Shown here one piece after another: positions 25,331-34,295 of a stretch of DNA of 64,000 nt; position 1 is the stretch's first letter; every line of letters begins with the position of its first letter. The stretch lies in assembly GCA_000381565.1 (NCBI GenBank), contig KB906725.1, positions 1,505,731 through 1,569,730 of the forward strand. The letters are read 5' to 3'. The DNA is from Oxalobacteraceae bacterium AB_14 (GTDB lineage Bacteria; Pseudomonadota; Gammaproteobacteria; Burkholderiales; Burkholderiaceae_D). The notes below the pieces were generated by a model, which was not told the origin of the DNA, did no database searches, and saw only the letters and a program-made list of their open reading frames with translations. Both the position numbers and the translations under genes were made by a program.

Positions 25331-26185
25331 TCAGCGCAGCGCGTAGTCCAGCGCCACGCCCGCGAACACTGCCGCGCCCAGCCAGTTGTTGTGGCGGAAG
25401 GCATAGAAGCAGGCGTCGCGCTCGCGGCCGCGGATCAGCGTGTAGTGATAGCAGGCGATGCCCGCCGCCACCGCCACGCCGCCGGCGAACCACAGGCCCA
25501 TGCCCAGCTGCCAGCCGCAGGCCAGCAGCAAACCCAGGTGCACGGCGTAGCACAGCATCACCGCCGCCACGTCGTGGCGGCCGAAGGTGATGGCCGAGGT
25601 CTTGATGCCGATCTTCAGATCGTCGTCGCGGTCGACCATCGCGTATTCGGTGTCGTAGGCCACGGCCCAGAACACGTTGCCGAGCAACAGCAGCCACGCC
25701 ACCAGCGGCACCGTGTTCTGGATCGCGGCAAACGCCATCGGGATGCCGAAGCCGAAGGCGATGCCCAGGTAGGCTTGCGGTATCGCGAAGAAGCGCTTGA
25801 AGTAAGGGTAGGTGCCGGCGATGACGACGGCCGCCACCGACAGCTGCCTGGTCAGCGCGTTCAGCGGCAGGATCAGGCAGAACGACAGCACAGCCAGCGC
25901 GCCGGCGATGGCCAGCGCTTCCTTGCCGCTGATGCGGCCGCTGGTGATGGGGCGCTGCGCCGTGCGTTTGACGAACTTGTCGATATCCTGGTCGGCGTAG
26001 TCGTTCATCGCGCAGCCGGCCGAACGCATCAGCAGGGTGCCGAGCGAGAAGATGAGCACCAGCGTCAGGCTGGGCTTGCCGTTGGAGGCCAGCCACAGCG
26101 CGCACAGCGTCGGCCACAGCAGCAGCAAGGTGCCGATCGGTTTGTCCAGCCTGACCAGGCGAAAATAGAGCTCCAGCTTGTTCAT
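25331..26185 (-). CDS. ubiA: 4-hydroxybenzoate octaprenyltransferase
   Basis: A 284-residue integral membrane prenyltransferase of ubiquinone synthesis. Both Asp-rich motifs are present: NDYADQDIDKFVKRTAQRP near residues 67-85 and DTEYAMVDRDDDLKIGIKT near 190-208. About eight hydrophobic segments are visible. It lies downstream of oxyR on the same strand with a 57-base gap. Confidence 0.94.
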   Translation of the reverse strand: MNKLELYFRLVRLDKPIGTLLLLWPTLCALWLASNGKPSLTLVLIFSLGTLLMRSAGCAMNDYADQDIDKFVKRTAQRPITSGRISGKEALAIAGALAVLSFCLILPLNALTRQLSVAAVVIAGTYPYFKRFFAIPQAYLGIAFGFGIPMAFAAIQNTVPLVAWLLLLGNVFWAVAYDTEYAMVDRDDDLKIGIKTSAITFGRHDVAAVMLCYAVHLGLLLACGWQLGMGLWFAGGVAVAAGIACYHYTLIRGRERDACFYAFRHNNWLGAAVFAGVALDYALR

Positions 26186-26242
26186 GGATAGTGCCGCTTG
26201 AAGGGAAAGATCAGGATTATCGCAAATCCTGGCGCTGCCAGC

Positions 26243-27178
26243 TCAATCGCCGGCGCAGAGGGTGGTGGTGCCGGGCAGCTTGCAGGCGGCGACCACTTCG
26301 CACACGGCGTCGATGGCGGCCTTGCGGGTGAAGCTTTTACGCCACACGATGACCACGCGGCGCGACGGCTGCGTCCCTTCGAAGGGGCGGAACTGCAACA
26401 TGCCTTCCTTGGTGTCCATGTCCGGCACCGAGGCGCGCGGCAGCACGGTCAGGCCGATGCCGCTGGCCACCATGTGGCGGATGGTTTCCAGCGACGAGCC
26501 CTCGAAGGTGCGCTGCATGCCATTGCCCGGCGCGGAGAAGCGCGCCATCTCGGGACATACTTCCAGTACCTGGTCGCGGAAGCAGTGTCCGTTACCAAGC
26601 AGCAGCATGTTTTCGGTTTTCAGGTCCTCGGCGGGAATGCTGCGGCGCTTGGTCCACGGGTGCTGGGCCGGCATCGCCACCACGAACGGCTCGTCGTACA
26701 GCGCCTGCATCGCCATGCCGTGCTCGGGCAGCGGCAGCGCCATGATGGCGGCGTCCAGCTCGCCCTGGCGCAGCATCTCGATCAGGCGCACGGTGAAGTT
26801 TTCCTGCAGGATGAACGGCATCTGCGGGACTTTGGCTATCATGCCCTTGACCAGCGGCGGCAGCAGGTAGGGGCCGATGGTGTAGATCACGCCCAGGCGC
26901 AGCGGGCCGGCCAGCGGGTCCTTGTTCTGCTTGGCGAGTTCCTTGATGGCGGCGGTCTGTTCCAGCACGCGCTCGGCCTGGGCGACGATTTGCGCGCCCA
27001 GCGGGGTGACCGAGATTTCGGCGCCGCCCCGTTCAAACAGGACCACGCCCAGTTCATCTTCCAGTTTCTTGATGGCGACCGAAAGCGTCGGCTGCGCGAC
27101 GTAACAGGCTTCGGCCGCATGTCCGAAGTGTTTCGCTCTTGCAACGGCGACGATGTATTTCAGTTCGGTCAGTGTCAT
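26243..27178 (-). CDS. oxyR: OxyR, hydrogen-peroxide-sensing LysR regulator
   Basis: A 311-residue LysR protein from ATG 27178. Residues 1-60 form the winged helix (MTLTELKYIVAVARAKHFG...YVAQPTLSVAIKKLEDELG). The redox pair is visible as GHCFRDQVLEVC, the spacing of the E. coli C199-C208 disulfide. It should activate peroxide defence genes when oxidised. A long frame running in from the antisense of the next gene is not a real extension. It is divergent from a PilU-like ATPase; the 111-bp gap holds a TATAAT at 27248-27253. Confidence 0.92.
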   Translation of the reverse strand: MTLTELKYIVAVARAKHFGHAAEACYVAQPTLSVAIKKLEDELGVVLFERGGAEISVTPLGAQIVAQAERVLEQTAAIKELAKQNKDPLAGPLRLGVIYTIGPYLLPPLVKGMIAKVPQMPFILQENFTVRLIEMLRQGELDAAIMALPLPEHGMAMQALYDEPFVVAMPAQHPWTKRRSIPAEDLKTENMLLLGNGHCFRDQVLEVCPEMARFSAPGNGMQRTFEGSSLETIRHMVASGIGLTVLPRASVPDMDTKEGMLQFRPFEGTQPSRRVVIVWRKSFTRKAAIDAVCEVVAACKLPGTTTLCAGD

Positions 27179-27289
27179 AAATGTATTTGAACACAGGCGA
27201 TGCTGGGATGCAATAATTAGAAAAGGTATTGTAGCGAATGCTGTCGATATAATGCAGTGTATGTTGGTACCACCCATCGAAAGGCAAGC

Positions 27290-28474
27290 ATGTCCTCCAC
27301 ATTTGGTCCAGAAGAAGCGCAAGCCTATCTGCACAAGCTGCTCAAGGTGATGCACCACACCGGCGGTTCGGATTTGTTCATTTCCGCAGATTTCCCGCCG
27401 AGCATGAAGTCGCAGGGGGCGATGAAGCCCCTGAGCCAGCAGAAGCTGACCGGCAGCGTGACCCGCGCGCTGGCGCTGTCGATCATGAACGACAAGCAAA
27501 AGCGCGAGTTCGAGGCCGAGCTGGAATGCAACTTTGCGATCTCGCTGCCGGACGTCTGCCGCTTCCGCGTCAACGTCTTCGTGCAGCAGCAGAACGTGGC
27601 CATGGTGATACGGACCATCGCCTCGGAAATCCCGAATTTCGAAAAGCTTGACCTGCCCGAGGTCCTGAAGGAAGTCATCATGACCAAGCGCGGGCTGGTG
27701 CTGGTGGTGGGCGGCACCGGTTCCGGCAAGTCGACCACGCTGGCGGCGATGATCGACTACCGCAACGCCAATTCGGCCGGCCACATCATCACGGTGGAAG
27801 ACCCGGTCGAGTATGTGCACAAGAACAAGGGCTGCCTGATCACGCACCGCGAGGTGGGCGTCGACACGCTGTCGTGGCACAACGCGCTGAAGAACACGCT
27901 GCGCCAGGCGCCGGACGTGATCCTGATCGGCGAGATCCGCGACACCGAGACCATGGAGCACGCGATCGCGTTCGCCGAGACCGGCCACCTGTGCCTGGGC
28001 ACGCTGCACGCGAACAATTCCAACCAGACCATGGACCGCATCATCAACTTCTTCCCGGAAGAGCGGCGCAACCAGTTGCTGATGGACCTGTCGTCCAACC
28101 TGCGCGCCATCGTCTCGCAGCGGCTGGTGCGCACCGAGGATGGCAAGGGCCGCAAGGCGGCGATTGAAATCCTACTCAACACGCCGACCATCGCCGAGAT
28201 GATCTTCAAGGGGAACTTCCAGGCGATCAAGGAGATCATGCACAAGTCGCGCGAGCTCGGCATGTGCACGTTCGACCAGGCGCTGTACGAACTTTATAAT
28301 AAGGGCTATATCGCCTACGAAGAGGCGATCCGCAACGCCGACTCGGCCAACGGCCTGCGCTTGCAGATCAAGCTGCGCGGCGACCGCAAGGAGCCGGGCG
28401 ACAACAGTCCGAGCACCGCCGATACGCTCAGCATGCAGATCGACGAAGAGCCGGAAGACGAAGAAACCAAATAA
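27290..28474 (+). CDS. Second PilT/PilU-family ATPase (orphan PilU paralogue)
   Basis: A 394-residue ATPase from ATG 27290. It has all catalytic boxes: GGTGSGKSTT, ITVEDPVEYVH, ILIGEIRDTETM and GHLCLGTLHANNSNQ. Its sequence is closer to the pilU product at 17497-18633 than to PilT (compare AETGHLCL, RIINFFPEERR and FKG...IKE.M.KSRELGM in both). A glutamate-rich tail (EEPEDEETK) ends it. It is not linked to other pilus genes. Being divergent from oxyR, it could be peroxide-controlled, but I see no defined OxyR site. Its role beside PilU is unknown. Confidence 0.88.
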   Translation: MSSTFGPEEAQAYLHKLLKVMHHTGGSDLFISADFPPSMKSQGAMKPLSQQKLTGSVTRALALSIMNDKQKREFEAELECNFAISLPDVCRFRVNVFVQQQNVAMVIRTIASEIPNFEKLDLPEVLKEVIMTKRGLVLVVGGTGSGKSTTLAAMIDYRNANSAGHIITVEDPVEYVHKNKGCLITHREVGVDTLSWHNALKNTLRQAPDVILIGEIRDTETMEHAIAFAETGHLCLGTLHANNSNQTMDRIINFFPEERRNQLLMDLSSNLRAIVSQRLVRTEDGKGRKAAIEILLNTPTIAEMIFKGNFQAIKEIMHKSRELGMCTFDQALYELYNKGYIAYEEAIRNADSANGLRLQIKLRGDRKEPGDNSPSTADTLSMQIDEEPEDEETK

Positions 28475-28498
28475 CTGAACGAATTAACGAAGACTTTC

Positions 28499-28981
28499 AT
28501 GCCTCAATTTGAAACCAAGATCTGTACCCGTGAACAACTGGCCGCGCGCGTCGCCGCGCTTCCCAAGCCGGTGGTGCTGACCAACGGCGTGTTCGACATC
28601 CTGCACCGCGGCCACGTGACCTACCTGGCGCAGGCGCGCGCGCTGGGCGCCTCGCTGGTGGTGGCGGCCAACACCGACGCCTCCGTCAAACGCCTGGGCA
28701 AAGGCGACGACCGTCCGCTCAACAACTGCGCCGATCGCATGGCCGTGCTGGCCGCGCTGGAAGCGGTGAGCCTGGTGGTGGACTTCGACGAAGACACGGC
28801 GCTGGAAGTGGTGCAGCAGGCGCGGCCGGAAATCTACGCCAAGGGCGGCGACTACCAGATGGACGCCATCCCGGAAGGACAGGCTGTGCTGGCCTACGGC
28901 GGCCAGGCCATCGCCATCGACTTCGAGCACGACCGCTCGACCACCAAGCTGTTGACCAAGGTGCGCGCCCAGCGTCCCTGA
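28499..28981 (+). CDS. rfaE2: D-glycero-beta-D-manno-heptose 1-phosphate adenylyltransferase
   Basis: A 160-residue stand-alone nucleotidyltransferase domain (the C-terminal half of E. coli HldE). The HxGH motif appears in LTNGVFDILHRGHVTYL, and the second signature is KGGDYQMDAIPE. It makes ADP-heptose for lipopolysaccharide inner core. The kinase partner (rfaE1) is not in the window. It follows the PilU-like gene by 24 bases. Confidence 0.93.
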   Translation: MPQFETKICTREQLAARVAALPKPVVLTNGVFDILHRGHVTYLAQARALGASLVVAANTDASVKRLGKGDDRPLNNCADRMAVLAALEAVSLVVDFDEDTALEVVQQARPEIYAKGGDYQMDAIPEGQAVLAYGGQAIAIDFEHDRSTTKLLTKVRAQRP

Positions 28982-28982
28982 T

Positions 28983-29294
28983 ATGCGCATCCTGATTGCC
29001 GTGTTCGCGGCGCTGCTGTTCTTCGGCGTGTTGTGGGGTCCCGCGTTCGCGATCGCGCTGCGCTACTGGCGGCGCGGCCACGCGCGCGCCTTCCGCCAGC
29101 TGCGCTTCCTGTATCCGGCGCAGCTGATCGCCACCGTGTCGCTGGCCTTCGCCGCCGACCTGCTGGGCCTGCGCAATCCGGCCGCGCTGGCGGCCGCCAG
29201 CACCGTGTGCGTGAGCGCGGCCGGCGCCGGCGCGCTGGCCTTGCTGCTGTGGCTCTCCCTCCGTTCCAATCGCGCGCGGGCTGACAGGGCCTGA
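28983..29294 (+). CDS. Small hypothetical membrane protein (103 residues)
   Basis: It has three hydrophobic stretches: about residues 3-26, 45-62 and 70-92, with a basic loop (RYWRRGHARAFRQLRF) between the first two. I recognise no family. The ATG lies one base after the rfaE2 stop, so it is probably translated from the same mRNA. Codon use and GC match the neighbours. Confidence 0.6.
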   Translation: MRILIAVFAALLFFGVLWGPAFAIALRYWRRGHARAFRQLRFLYPAQLIATVSLAFAADLLGLRNPAALAAASTVCVSAAGAGALALLLWLSLRSNRARADRA

Positions 29295-29313
29295 AAAAAC
29301 TCCTAGACTGAAT

Positions 29314-29335
29314 CTCCCAAAAATCTCTCGGGAGG
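29314..29335 (+). promoter_or_regulatory. Ribosome-site hairpin ahead of the alternative oxidase cluster
   Basis: ctccc (29314-29318) can pair with gggag (29330-29334), hiding the gggagg Shine-Dalgarno of the gene at 29341. It could tune translation. The helix is short, so this is tentative. Confidence 0.3.
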
Positions 29336-29340
29336 ACGTC

Positions 29341-29844
29341 ATGGAACTGCATCTGCAATCGCATCGTTGGCAGGCGCGCCTGCCGGACTGGGCCGCCGCT
29401 GCGGTCGCGGGCTTCGGCGCCGGCGGCGTGCTGATGCTGCTCGAACTCAGCTGGTCCGCCATCACCAACGCCGCCGACCCCTGGCTGGCCACGCACATGA
29501 TCGCCGCACTGGTGATGAGCTGGGACGTGCTGCAAACCAGCGGCTACAGCCTGGGCGTGACGGTCGCCGCATTGCTGGTGCATTACGCGCTGGGTGTGGC
29601 GTTCGGCGTCATGCTGGCCACCATCATCGCGCCATTCCGTCTCGATTCCAGCGTCGCCCTGGCGCTCGCGGCCGGCGCGGCGTTCGGACTTCTGCTGTAT
29701 CTGCTGAACTTTTACGGCATGGCCGGTGTCTATACATGGTTCGTAGCGCTGCGAGGCTGGCCGACAGCCATTGCCCACGTCATCTTCGGGATGACCGCAG
29801 CCTACATTTATCTCAAGCTGGAACGGCCGGGCAGGCCACGTTAG
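29341..29844 (+). CDS. Uncharacterised membrane protein at the head of the alternative cox cluster
   Basis: A 167-residue protein with four predicted membrane helices (about residues 17-38, 75-100, 102-125 and 138-158). I recognise no named family. A strong gggagg ribosome site lies 5 bases before the ATG. The stop is 15 bases before subunit II of the oxidase, so it is likely co-expressed with it and may be an accessory or assembly factor. Confidence 0.65.
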   Translation: MELHLQSHRWQARLPDWAAAAVAGFGAGGVLMLLELSWSAITNAADPWLATHMIAALVMSWDVLQTSGYSLGVTVAALLVHYALGVAFGVMLATIIAPFRLDSSVALALAAGAAFGLLLYLLNFYGMAGVYTWFVALRGWPTAIAHVIFGMTAAYIYLKLERPGRPR

Positions 29845-29859
29845 CTTTTGGAAGGCACC

Positions 29860-30951
29860 ATGGCGTTAGCACTGATACTGATCTTGATCGTGGTTGGCGC
29901 CCTGGAATTTCATTATATGAGTCCGTGGTGGCTCACGCCCATCGCCTCCAACTGGCAGCAGATGGACGACGCCTTGCTGCTGACCTTTATCTTCACCGGC
30001 GTGGCGTTTGTCGTCATCAACCTGTTCGTCGCGTATGCGGTGGTCACGTTCAAGCACCAGGACGGCGTGCGCGCGGCGGCCACGCACGGCAACACGCGGC
30101 TGGAGTGGTGGCTGGTCGGCGCCACCACGGTGGCCATCGTCGCGCTGCTGGCGCCGGGCTTGTCGGTGTACGCCAAGTTGATCGATCCACCGCCCGACGC
30201 CATGGTGTTCGAGGTGCTGGGCCAGCAGTGGCAATGGCATTACCGGCTGCCGGGCAAGGACGGCAAGCTGGGTGGCACCGACATGCGCTTCATCAGCAAC
30301 GCCAACCCCTACGGCATGAATCCCACCGATCCTGGCGGGCAGGACGATCTGCTGGTGCAGGGGCAGGAGGTGCACATCCCGCTTGCGCGGCCGGTGCGCG
30401 TGCTGTTGCGCGCGCAGGACGTGCTGCATGATTTTTATGTGCCGGAGTTCCGCACGCGGATGAACATGGTGCCGGGCATGGTGACGTCGTTCTGGTTTAC
30501 GCCGTCGCGGATCGGCAGGTTCGAGGTCATGTGCGCGCAGCTGTGCGGCATCGGCCATTTCAATATGCGCAGCTATGTCGTGGTGGACGACGGGCCGGCC
30601 TACCAGGCGTGGCTGGCGGCGCAGCCGACTTTTGCCGCCACGACGGCGCCCGCGCCCGGCGGCGAGGAACCGGGCAGGCAGGGCCGCCTGCTGGCGCAGT
30701 CGCGCGGCTGCGCGGCCTGCCACAGCGTCGACGGCAATGCCGGCGTGGGGCCGACGTGGAAGGGGCTGTTCGGCAAGACCGAGGCCATGAACGACGGCGC
30801 CTCCGTGCATGTGGACGAGGCGTATCTGCGCGAATCGATCACCAGTCCCGCCGCCCGCATCGTCAAGGGCTATCAGCCCATCATGCCGGCGCAGCAGCTG
30901 GGTCCGATCGAAGTGGCGCGGCTGGTCGATTACATCAAGACCATCAAATAG
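29860..30951 (+). CDS. Cytochrome c oxidase subunit II with fused cytochrome c (CoxM-like)
   Basis: This 363-residue protein starts at ATG 29860; a TTG 12 bases upstream is unlikely. Two membrane helices are followed by the CuA domain, with ligands in VLHDFYVPEF and MCAQLCGIGHFNM. A C-terminal cytochrome c domain contains CAACH near residue 286 with a late methionine (PIMPAQQLG). There is no long cleaved signal peptide. The gene set and order match the alternative aa3 oxidase coxMNOP of Bradyrhizobium. It takes electrons from cytochrome c into subunit I. Confidence 0.9.
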   Translation: MALALILILIVVGALEFHYMSPWWLTPIASNWQQMDDALLLTFIFTGVAFVVINLFVAYAVVTFKHQDGVRAAATHGNTRLEWWLVGATTVAIVALLAPGLSVYAKLIDPPPDAMVFEVLGQQWQWHYRLPGKDGKLGGTDMRFISNANPYGMNPTDPGGQDDLLVQGQEVHIPLARPVRVLLRAQDVLHDFYVPEFRTRMNMVPGMVTSFWFTPSRIGRFEVMCAQLCGIGHFNMRSYVVVDDGPAYQAWLAAQPTFAATTAPAPGGEEPGRQGRLLAQSRGCAACHSVDGNAGVGPTWKGLFGKTEAMNDGASVHVDEAYLRESITSPAARIVKGYQPIMPAQQLGPIEVARLVDYIKTIK

Positions 30952-30961
30952 GGCGGCGGGC

Positions 30962-32701
30962 ATGGGCTACGGCGGCGAGCATCGTCACAGTTTCTGGACC
31001 CGCTATGTGTGGAGCCAGGACCATAAAGTGATCGCGATCCAGTACACCATCACGGCGCTGGTGATCGGGCTGGTGGGCATGGTGCTGTCGGACCTGATGC
31101 GCCTGCAGTTGGGCTTTCCCGGCAAGTTCGCCTTTATCGACGCCAGCCGCTACTACCAGTTCATGACCATGCACGGCATGATCATGGTGGTGTATCTGTT
31201 GACGGCGCTGTTCCTGGGCGGCTTCGGCAACTACCTGATTCCGCTGATGGTGGGCGCGCGCGACATGGTGTTTCCTTTCCTGAACATGCTCAGCTACTGG
31301 TGCTACCTGCTGGCGGTGCTGATCCTGGCGGCCAGCTTCCTGGTGCCCGGCGGGCCGACCGGCGCCGGCTGGACGCTGTATCCGCCGCAGGCGATACTGC
31401 CCGGCACGCCGGGCACGGAGTGGGGCATCATCGTGATGCTGGTGTCGCTGCTGGTGTTCATCGCCGCCGCCACCATGGGCGGCTTGAACTACGTCACCAC
31501 GGTGCTGCAGGCGCGCACGCACGGCATGACGCTGATGCGCCTGCCGCTGACGGTGTGGGGCATCTTCACCGCCACCATCCTGGCGCTGCTGGCGTTCCCG
31601 GCGCTGTTCGTCAGCAGCGTCATGATGCTGCTCGATAAAACGCTGGGCACCAGCTTCTTCGTGCCGGCGGTGGTGTCGATGGGCCAGCACTTGCCGCACC
31701 AGGGCGGCAGCCCGCTGCTGTTCCAGCACCTGTTCTGGTTCTTCGGCCACCCTGAGGTGTACATCGTGGCCTTGCCGGCGTTCGGCATCATCTCCGACCT
31801 GATCAGCGTGCATGCGCGCAAGCAGATCTTCGGCTACAGGATGATGGTGTGGGCCATCGTGGTGATCGGCGGGCTGAGCTTTGTGGTCTGGGCGCACCAC
31901 ATGTACGTCAGCGGCATGCATCCGTATTTCGGCTTCTTCTTCGCCACCACCACGCTGGTCATCGCCGTGCCCACCGCGCTCAAGGTCTACAACTGGACGC
32001 TGACCTTGTGGCGCGGCGACATACACCTGACCGTGCCGATGCTGTTTGCCGTCGGCTTCATCAGCACCTTCGTCATCGGCGGGCTGACCGGGCTGTTCCT
32101 GGGGAATGTCAGCGTCGATATTCCGCTGTCGAACACCTATTTCGTGGTCGCCCATTTCCACATGGTGATGGGGGTGTCGCCGGTGCTGGCCGTGTTCGGC
32201 GGCCTGTATCACTGGTTCCCCAAGGTGAGCGGGCGCATGTACGACGTCATGCTGGGGCGGCTGCATTTCTGGATCACCTTTGTCGGCACCTATCTGATTT
32301 TCTTCCCGATGCATTACCTCGGCTTGATGGGCATGCCGAGGCGCTACTACGCCTACGACCACTACGCCTTCATCCCGGAGTCGGCGCAATCGCTGAACGC
32401 CTTCATCACCATCGTCGCCTTGTTTGTCGGCGTATCGCAACTGCTGTTCGTGCTGAACCTGTGGTGGAGCGCCTTCCGCGGCCGCGAGGCCGGCGGCAAC
32501 CCCTGGCGCGCGGCCAGCCTGGAGTGGCACACGCCGCAGACGCCGCCGGGGCACGGCAACTGGGGCGAACACACGCCGGTGGTGTATCGGGGCGCCTACG
32601 AATACGGCCTGCAGGACGGCGACAGCGACTATGTGGCGCAGGATCAGGCGGCCGCCGATGCGCCGGCCCGGCGGCCGGTTCCGGTGCCGGAGGCGCCATG
32701 A
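30962..32701 (+). CDS. Cytochrome c oxidase subunit I, alternative aa3 type (CoxN-like)
   Basis: A 579-residue heme-copper oxidase core with twelve helices. Heme and CuB ligands are visible: TMHGMIM, FFGHPEVYI (the CuB histidine, the proton-channel glutamate and the cross-linked tyrosine, so A1 type), WAHHMYVSG, and AHFHMVMG. The stretch before HPEV reads GGSPLLFQH, where the housekeeping enzyme has GGGDPVMYQH. It has a soluble C-terminal tail of about 75 residues. Its ATGA overlaps the next gene. Confidence 0.92.
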   Translation: MGYGGEHRHSFWTRYVWSQDHKVIAIQYTITALVIGLVGMVLSDLMRLQLGFPGKFAFIDASRYYQFMTMHGMIMVVYLLTALFLGGFGNYLIPLMVGARDMVFPFLNMLSYWCYLLAVLILAASFLVPGGPTGAGWTLYPPQAILPGTPGTEWGIIVMLVSLLVFIAAATMGGLNYVTTVLQARTHGMTLMRLPLTVWGIFTATILALLAFPALFVSSVMMLLDKTLGTSFFVPAVVSMGQHLPHQGGSPLLFQHLFWFFGHPEVYIVALPAFGIISDLISVHARKQIFGYRMMVWAIVVIGGLSFVVWAHHMYVSGMHPYFGFFFATTTLVIAVPTALKVYNWTLTLWRGDIHLTVPMLFAVGFISTFVIGGLTGLFLGNVSVDIPLSNTYFVVAHFHMVMGVSPVLAVFGGLYHWFPKVSGRMYDVMLGRLHFWITFVGTYLIFFPMHYLGLMGMPRRYYAYDHYAFIPESAQSLNAFITIVALFVGVSQLLFVLNLWWSAFRGREAGGNPWRAASLEWHTPQTPPGHGNWGEHTPVVYRGAYEYGLQDGDSDYVAQDQAAADAPARRPVPVPEAP

Positions 32702-33291
32702 ATCCCAGCCTCTATCTGGTGAGTAACAACGACGGCAGACTCCGGCGGCGCACCGGCCTGTGGGTATTCATGGGCGTGGTCGGCATGCTGTTCTTCCTGT
32801 TCAGCAGTGCCTACCTGATGCGCATGGCGGCGCCTGACTGGAGGCCGCTGCCCTTCGTTCCCGCGCAGCTGTGGCTGAGCACGGCATTGCTGGCAGCGGC
32901 CTGCGTGGCCTGGCAACTCGCCTGGCATGCCGCGCGCGGGCATGACACGCCGGCGTTGCGGACGGCGTACGCCGCGGCCTGTCTCAGCTCGCTGGCCTTC
33001 CTGGCGTCGCAGCTGTGGGCGTGGCAGGCGATGGACGCGGTCCATCTGACGCTGGACGCCAATCCCGCCAACAGCTTCTTTTACCTGATCACCGGCTTGC
33101 ACGGCCTGCACGTGCTCGGCGGATTGCTGGCGGCCGCCTGGGCGCACCGCGACCTTGGTCGCGACAGTGTGACGCTCCAGCTGTGCGCGCGCTACTGGCA
33201 TTTCCTGTTGGGCCTGTGGCTGGCCATGTTCGGCCTGCTGTTCGGCGTGACGCCGGCGCTGGTGAGTCAACTCTGCGGAGGCGGGCCATGA
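32698..33291 (+). CDS. Subunit III-like membrane protein (CoxO-like)
   Basis: A 197-residue protein with five to six helices. LITGLHGLHVLGGLL and ARYWHFLLGLW are the subunit III signature stretches. It lacks the two N-terminal helices of full-length subunit III, as in other five-helix forms. ATGA couplings join it to subunit I before and to the second subunit III-like gene after. In coxMNOP systems two such proteins are present. Confidence 0.85.
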   Translation: MNPSLYLVSNNDGRLRRRTGLWVFMGVVGMLFFLFSSAYLMRMAAPDWRPLPFVPAQLWLSTALLAAACVAWQLAWHAARGHDTPALRTAYAAACLSSLAFLASQLWAWQAMDAVHLTLDANPANSFFYLITGLHGLHVLGGLLAAAWAHRDLGRDSVTLQLCARYWHFLLGLWLAMFGLLFGVTPALVSQLCGGGP

Positions 33292-33953
33292 GCAAAGCAA
33301 ACGATACGGCTGGCTGGCAAGGCATGGTGGCGGACTGGTCGGGCGATCGCGCCGCCTTCCGCGTCCCGTGGGGCAAGGCAATGATGTGGATTTTCCTGCT
33401 CAGCGACACCTTCATTTTCGGCAGCTTCCTGACCGGCTACATGTCGGTGCGCATCTCGGCCACGGCCGCCTGGCCCAATCCCAGCGAGGTGTTTGCGCTG
33501 ACGATAGGCGGCACCAAGCTGCCGCTGATACTGATCGCCATCATGACCTTCGTGCTGATCACCAGCAGTGGCACGATGGCGATGGCGGTCAACTACGCCT
33601 ACCGTCGCGAGCGCGCCCGTTGCGCGGCGCTGATGCTGCTGACCGCCGCGCTGGGCGCGACCTTTGTCAGCATGCAAGCCTTCGAGTGGAGCAAGCTGAT
33701 CGCGGAAGGCGTACGGCCGTGGATCAATCCCGACGGCGCGGCGCAGTTCGGCGCCTGCTTCTTCATGATCACCGGTTTCCACGGCCTGCACGTGACGGCT
33801 GGCGTGATCTACCTGGGCATCGTCGCGCGCCGCGTGCGGCGCGGCCACTACGAGCACAGCGGCAACTACGACATCGTCGAGATCGCCGGCTTGTACTGGC
33901 ACTTCGTCGACCTCGTTTGGGTATTCATCTTCGCGCTGTTTTACCTTTGGTAG
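33288..33953 (+). CDS. Cytochrome c oxidase subunit III family protein (CoxP-like)
   Basis: A 221-residue protein with five or more helices and clear subunit III motifs: MWIFLLSDTFIFGSFL, FVSMQAFEW, FFMITGFHGLHVTAGVIYL and LYWHFVDLVWVFIF. It is coupled to the previous gene by ATGA and followed 8 bases later by subunit IV. Together with the neighbour at 32698 it forms the double subunit III of this oxidase. Confidence 0.9.
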   Translation: MSKANDTAGWQGMVADWSGDRAAFRVPWGKAMMWIFLLSDTFIFGSFLTGYMSVRISATAAWPNPSEVFALTIGGTKLPLILIAIMTFVLITSSGTMAMAVNYAYRRERARCAALMLLTAALGATFVSMQAFEWSKLIAEGVRPWINPDGAAQFGACFFMITGFHGLHVTAGVIYLGIVARRVRRGHYEHSGNYDIVEIAGLYWHFVDLVWVFIFALFYLW

Positions 33954-33961
33954 GAGCCGCC

Positions 33962-34267
33962 ATGGACGGCGCCACCCATCCGATCGGCTTGTACCTGAAG
34001 GTCTGGCTGCTGCTGTTCGTGCTCAGCACGTTTTCCTACCTGGTCGATTTCTTCCATGCCGAAAGTTATCTGCGCTGGACGCTGATCCTGCTGCTGATGA
34101 TGGCCAAGTCCGGCCTGATCGTGGCGGTGTTCATGCATCTGCGCTGGGAGCGCGCGGCGCTGATCTGCGTGGTGCTGGCGCCGCCGCTGTGCCTACTGGT
34201 GCTGGCCCTGCTGATGTGGATGGAGTCGGACTACACCTTCCTCACCCGCATGCTGTACTTCCGTTGA
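33962..34267 (+). CDS. Cytochrome c oxidase subunit IV family protein
   Basis: A 101-residue protein with three hydrophobic helices, including the KSGLIVAVFMHLRWE segment typical of bacterial subunit IV (KAxLVxxFFMHL). It is the last gene of the alternative oxidase operon. It should stabilise the CuB centre during assembly, by analogy. Confidence 0.88.
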   Translation: MDGATHPIGLYLKVWLLLFVLSTFSYLVDFFHAESYLRWTLILLLMMAKSGLIVAVFMHLRWERAALICVVLAPPLCLLVLALLMWMESDYTFLTRMLYFR

Positions 34268-34295
34268 TGGCGGAGGCTGCTACACTGGTGGCACC

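Noticed and set aside
26243..28009. 588-residue extension of OxyR into the antisense of the PilU-like gene
   Set aside because: OxyR has its normal N-terminus at 27178; the extension overlaps a conserved gene on the other strand.
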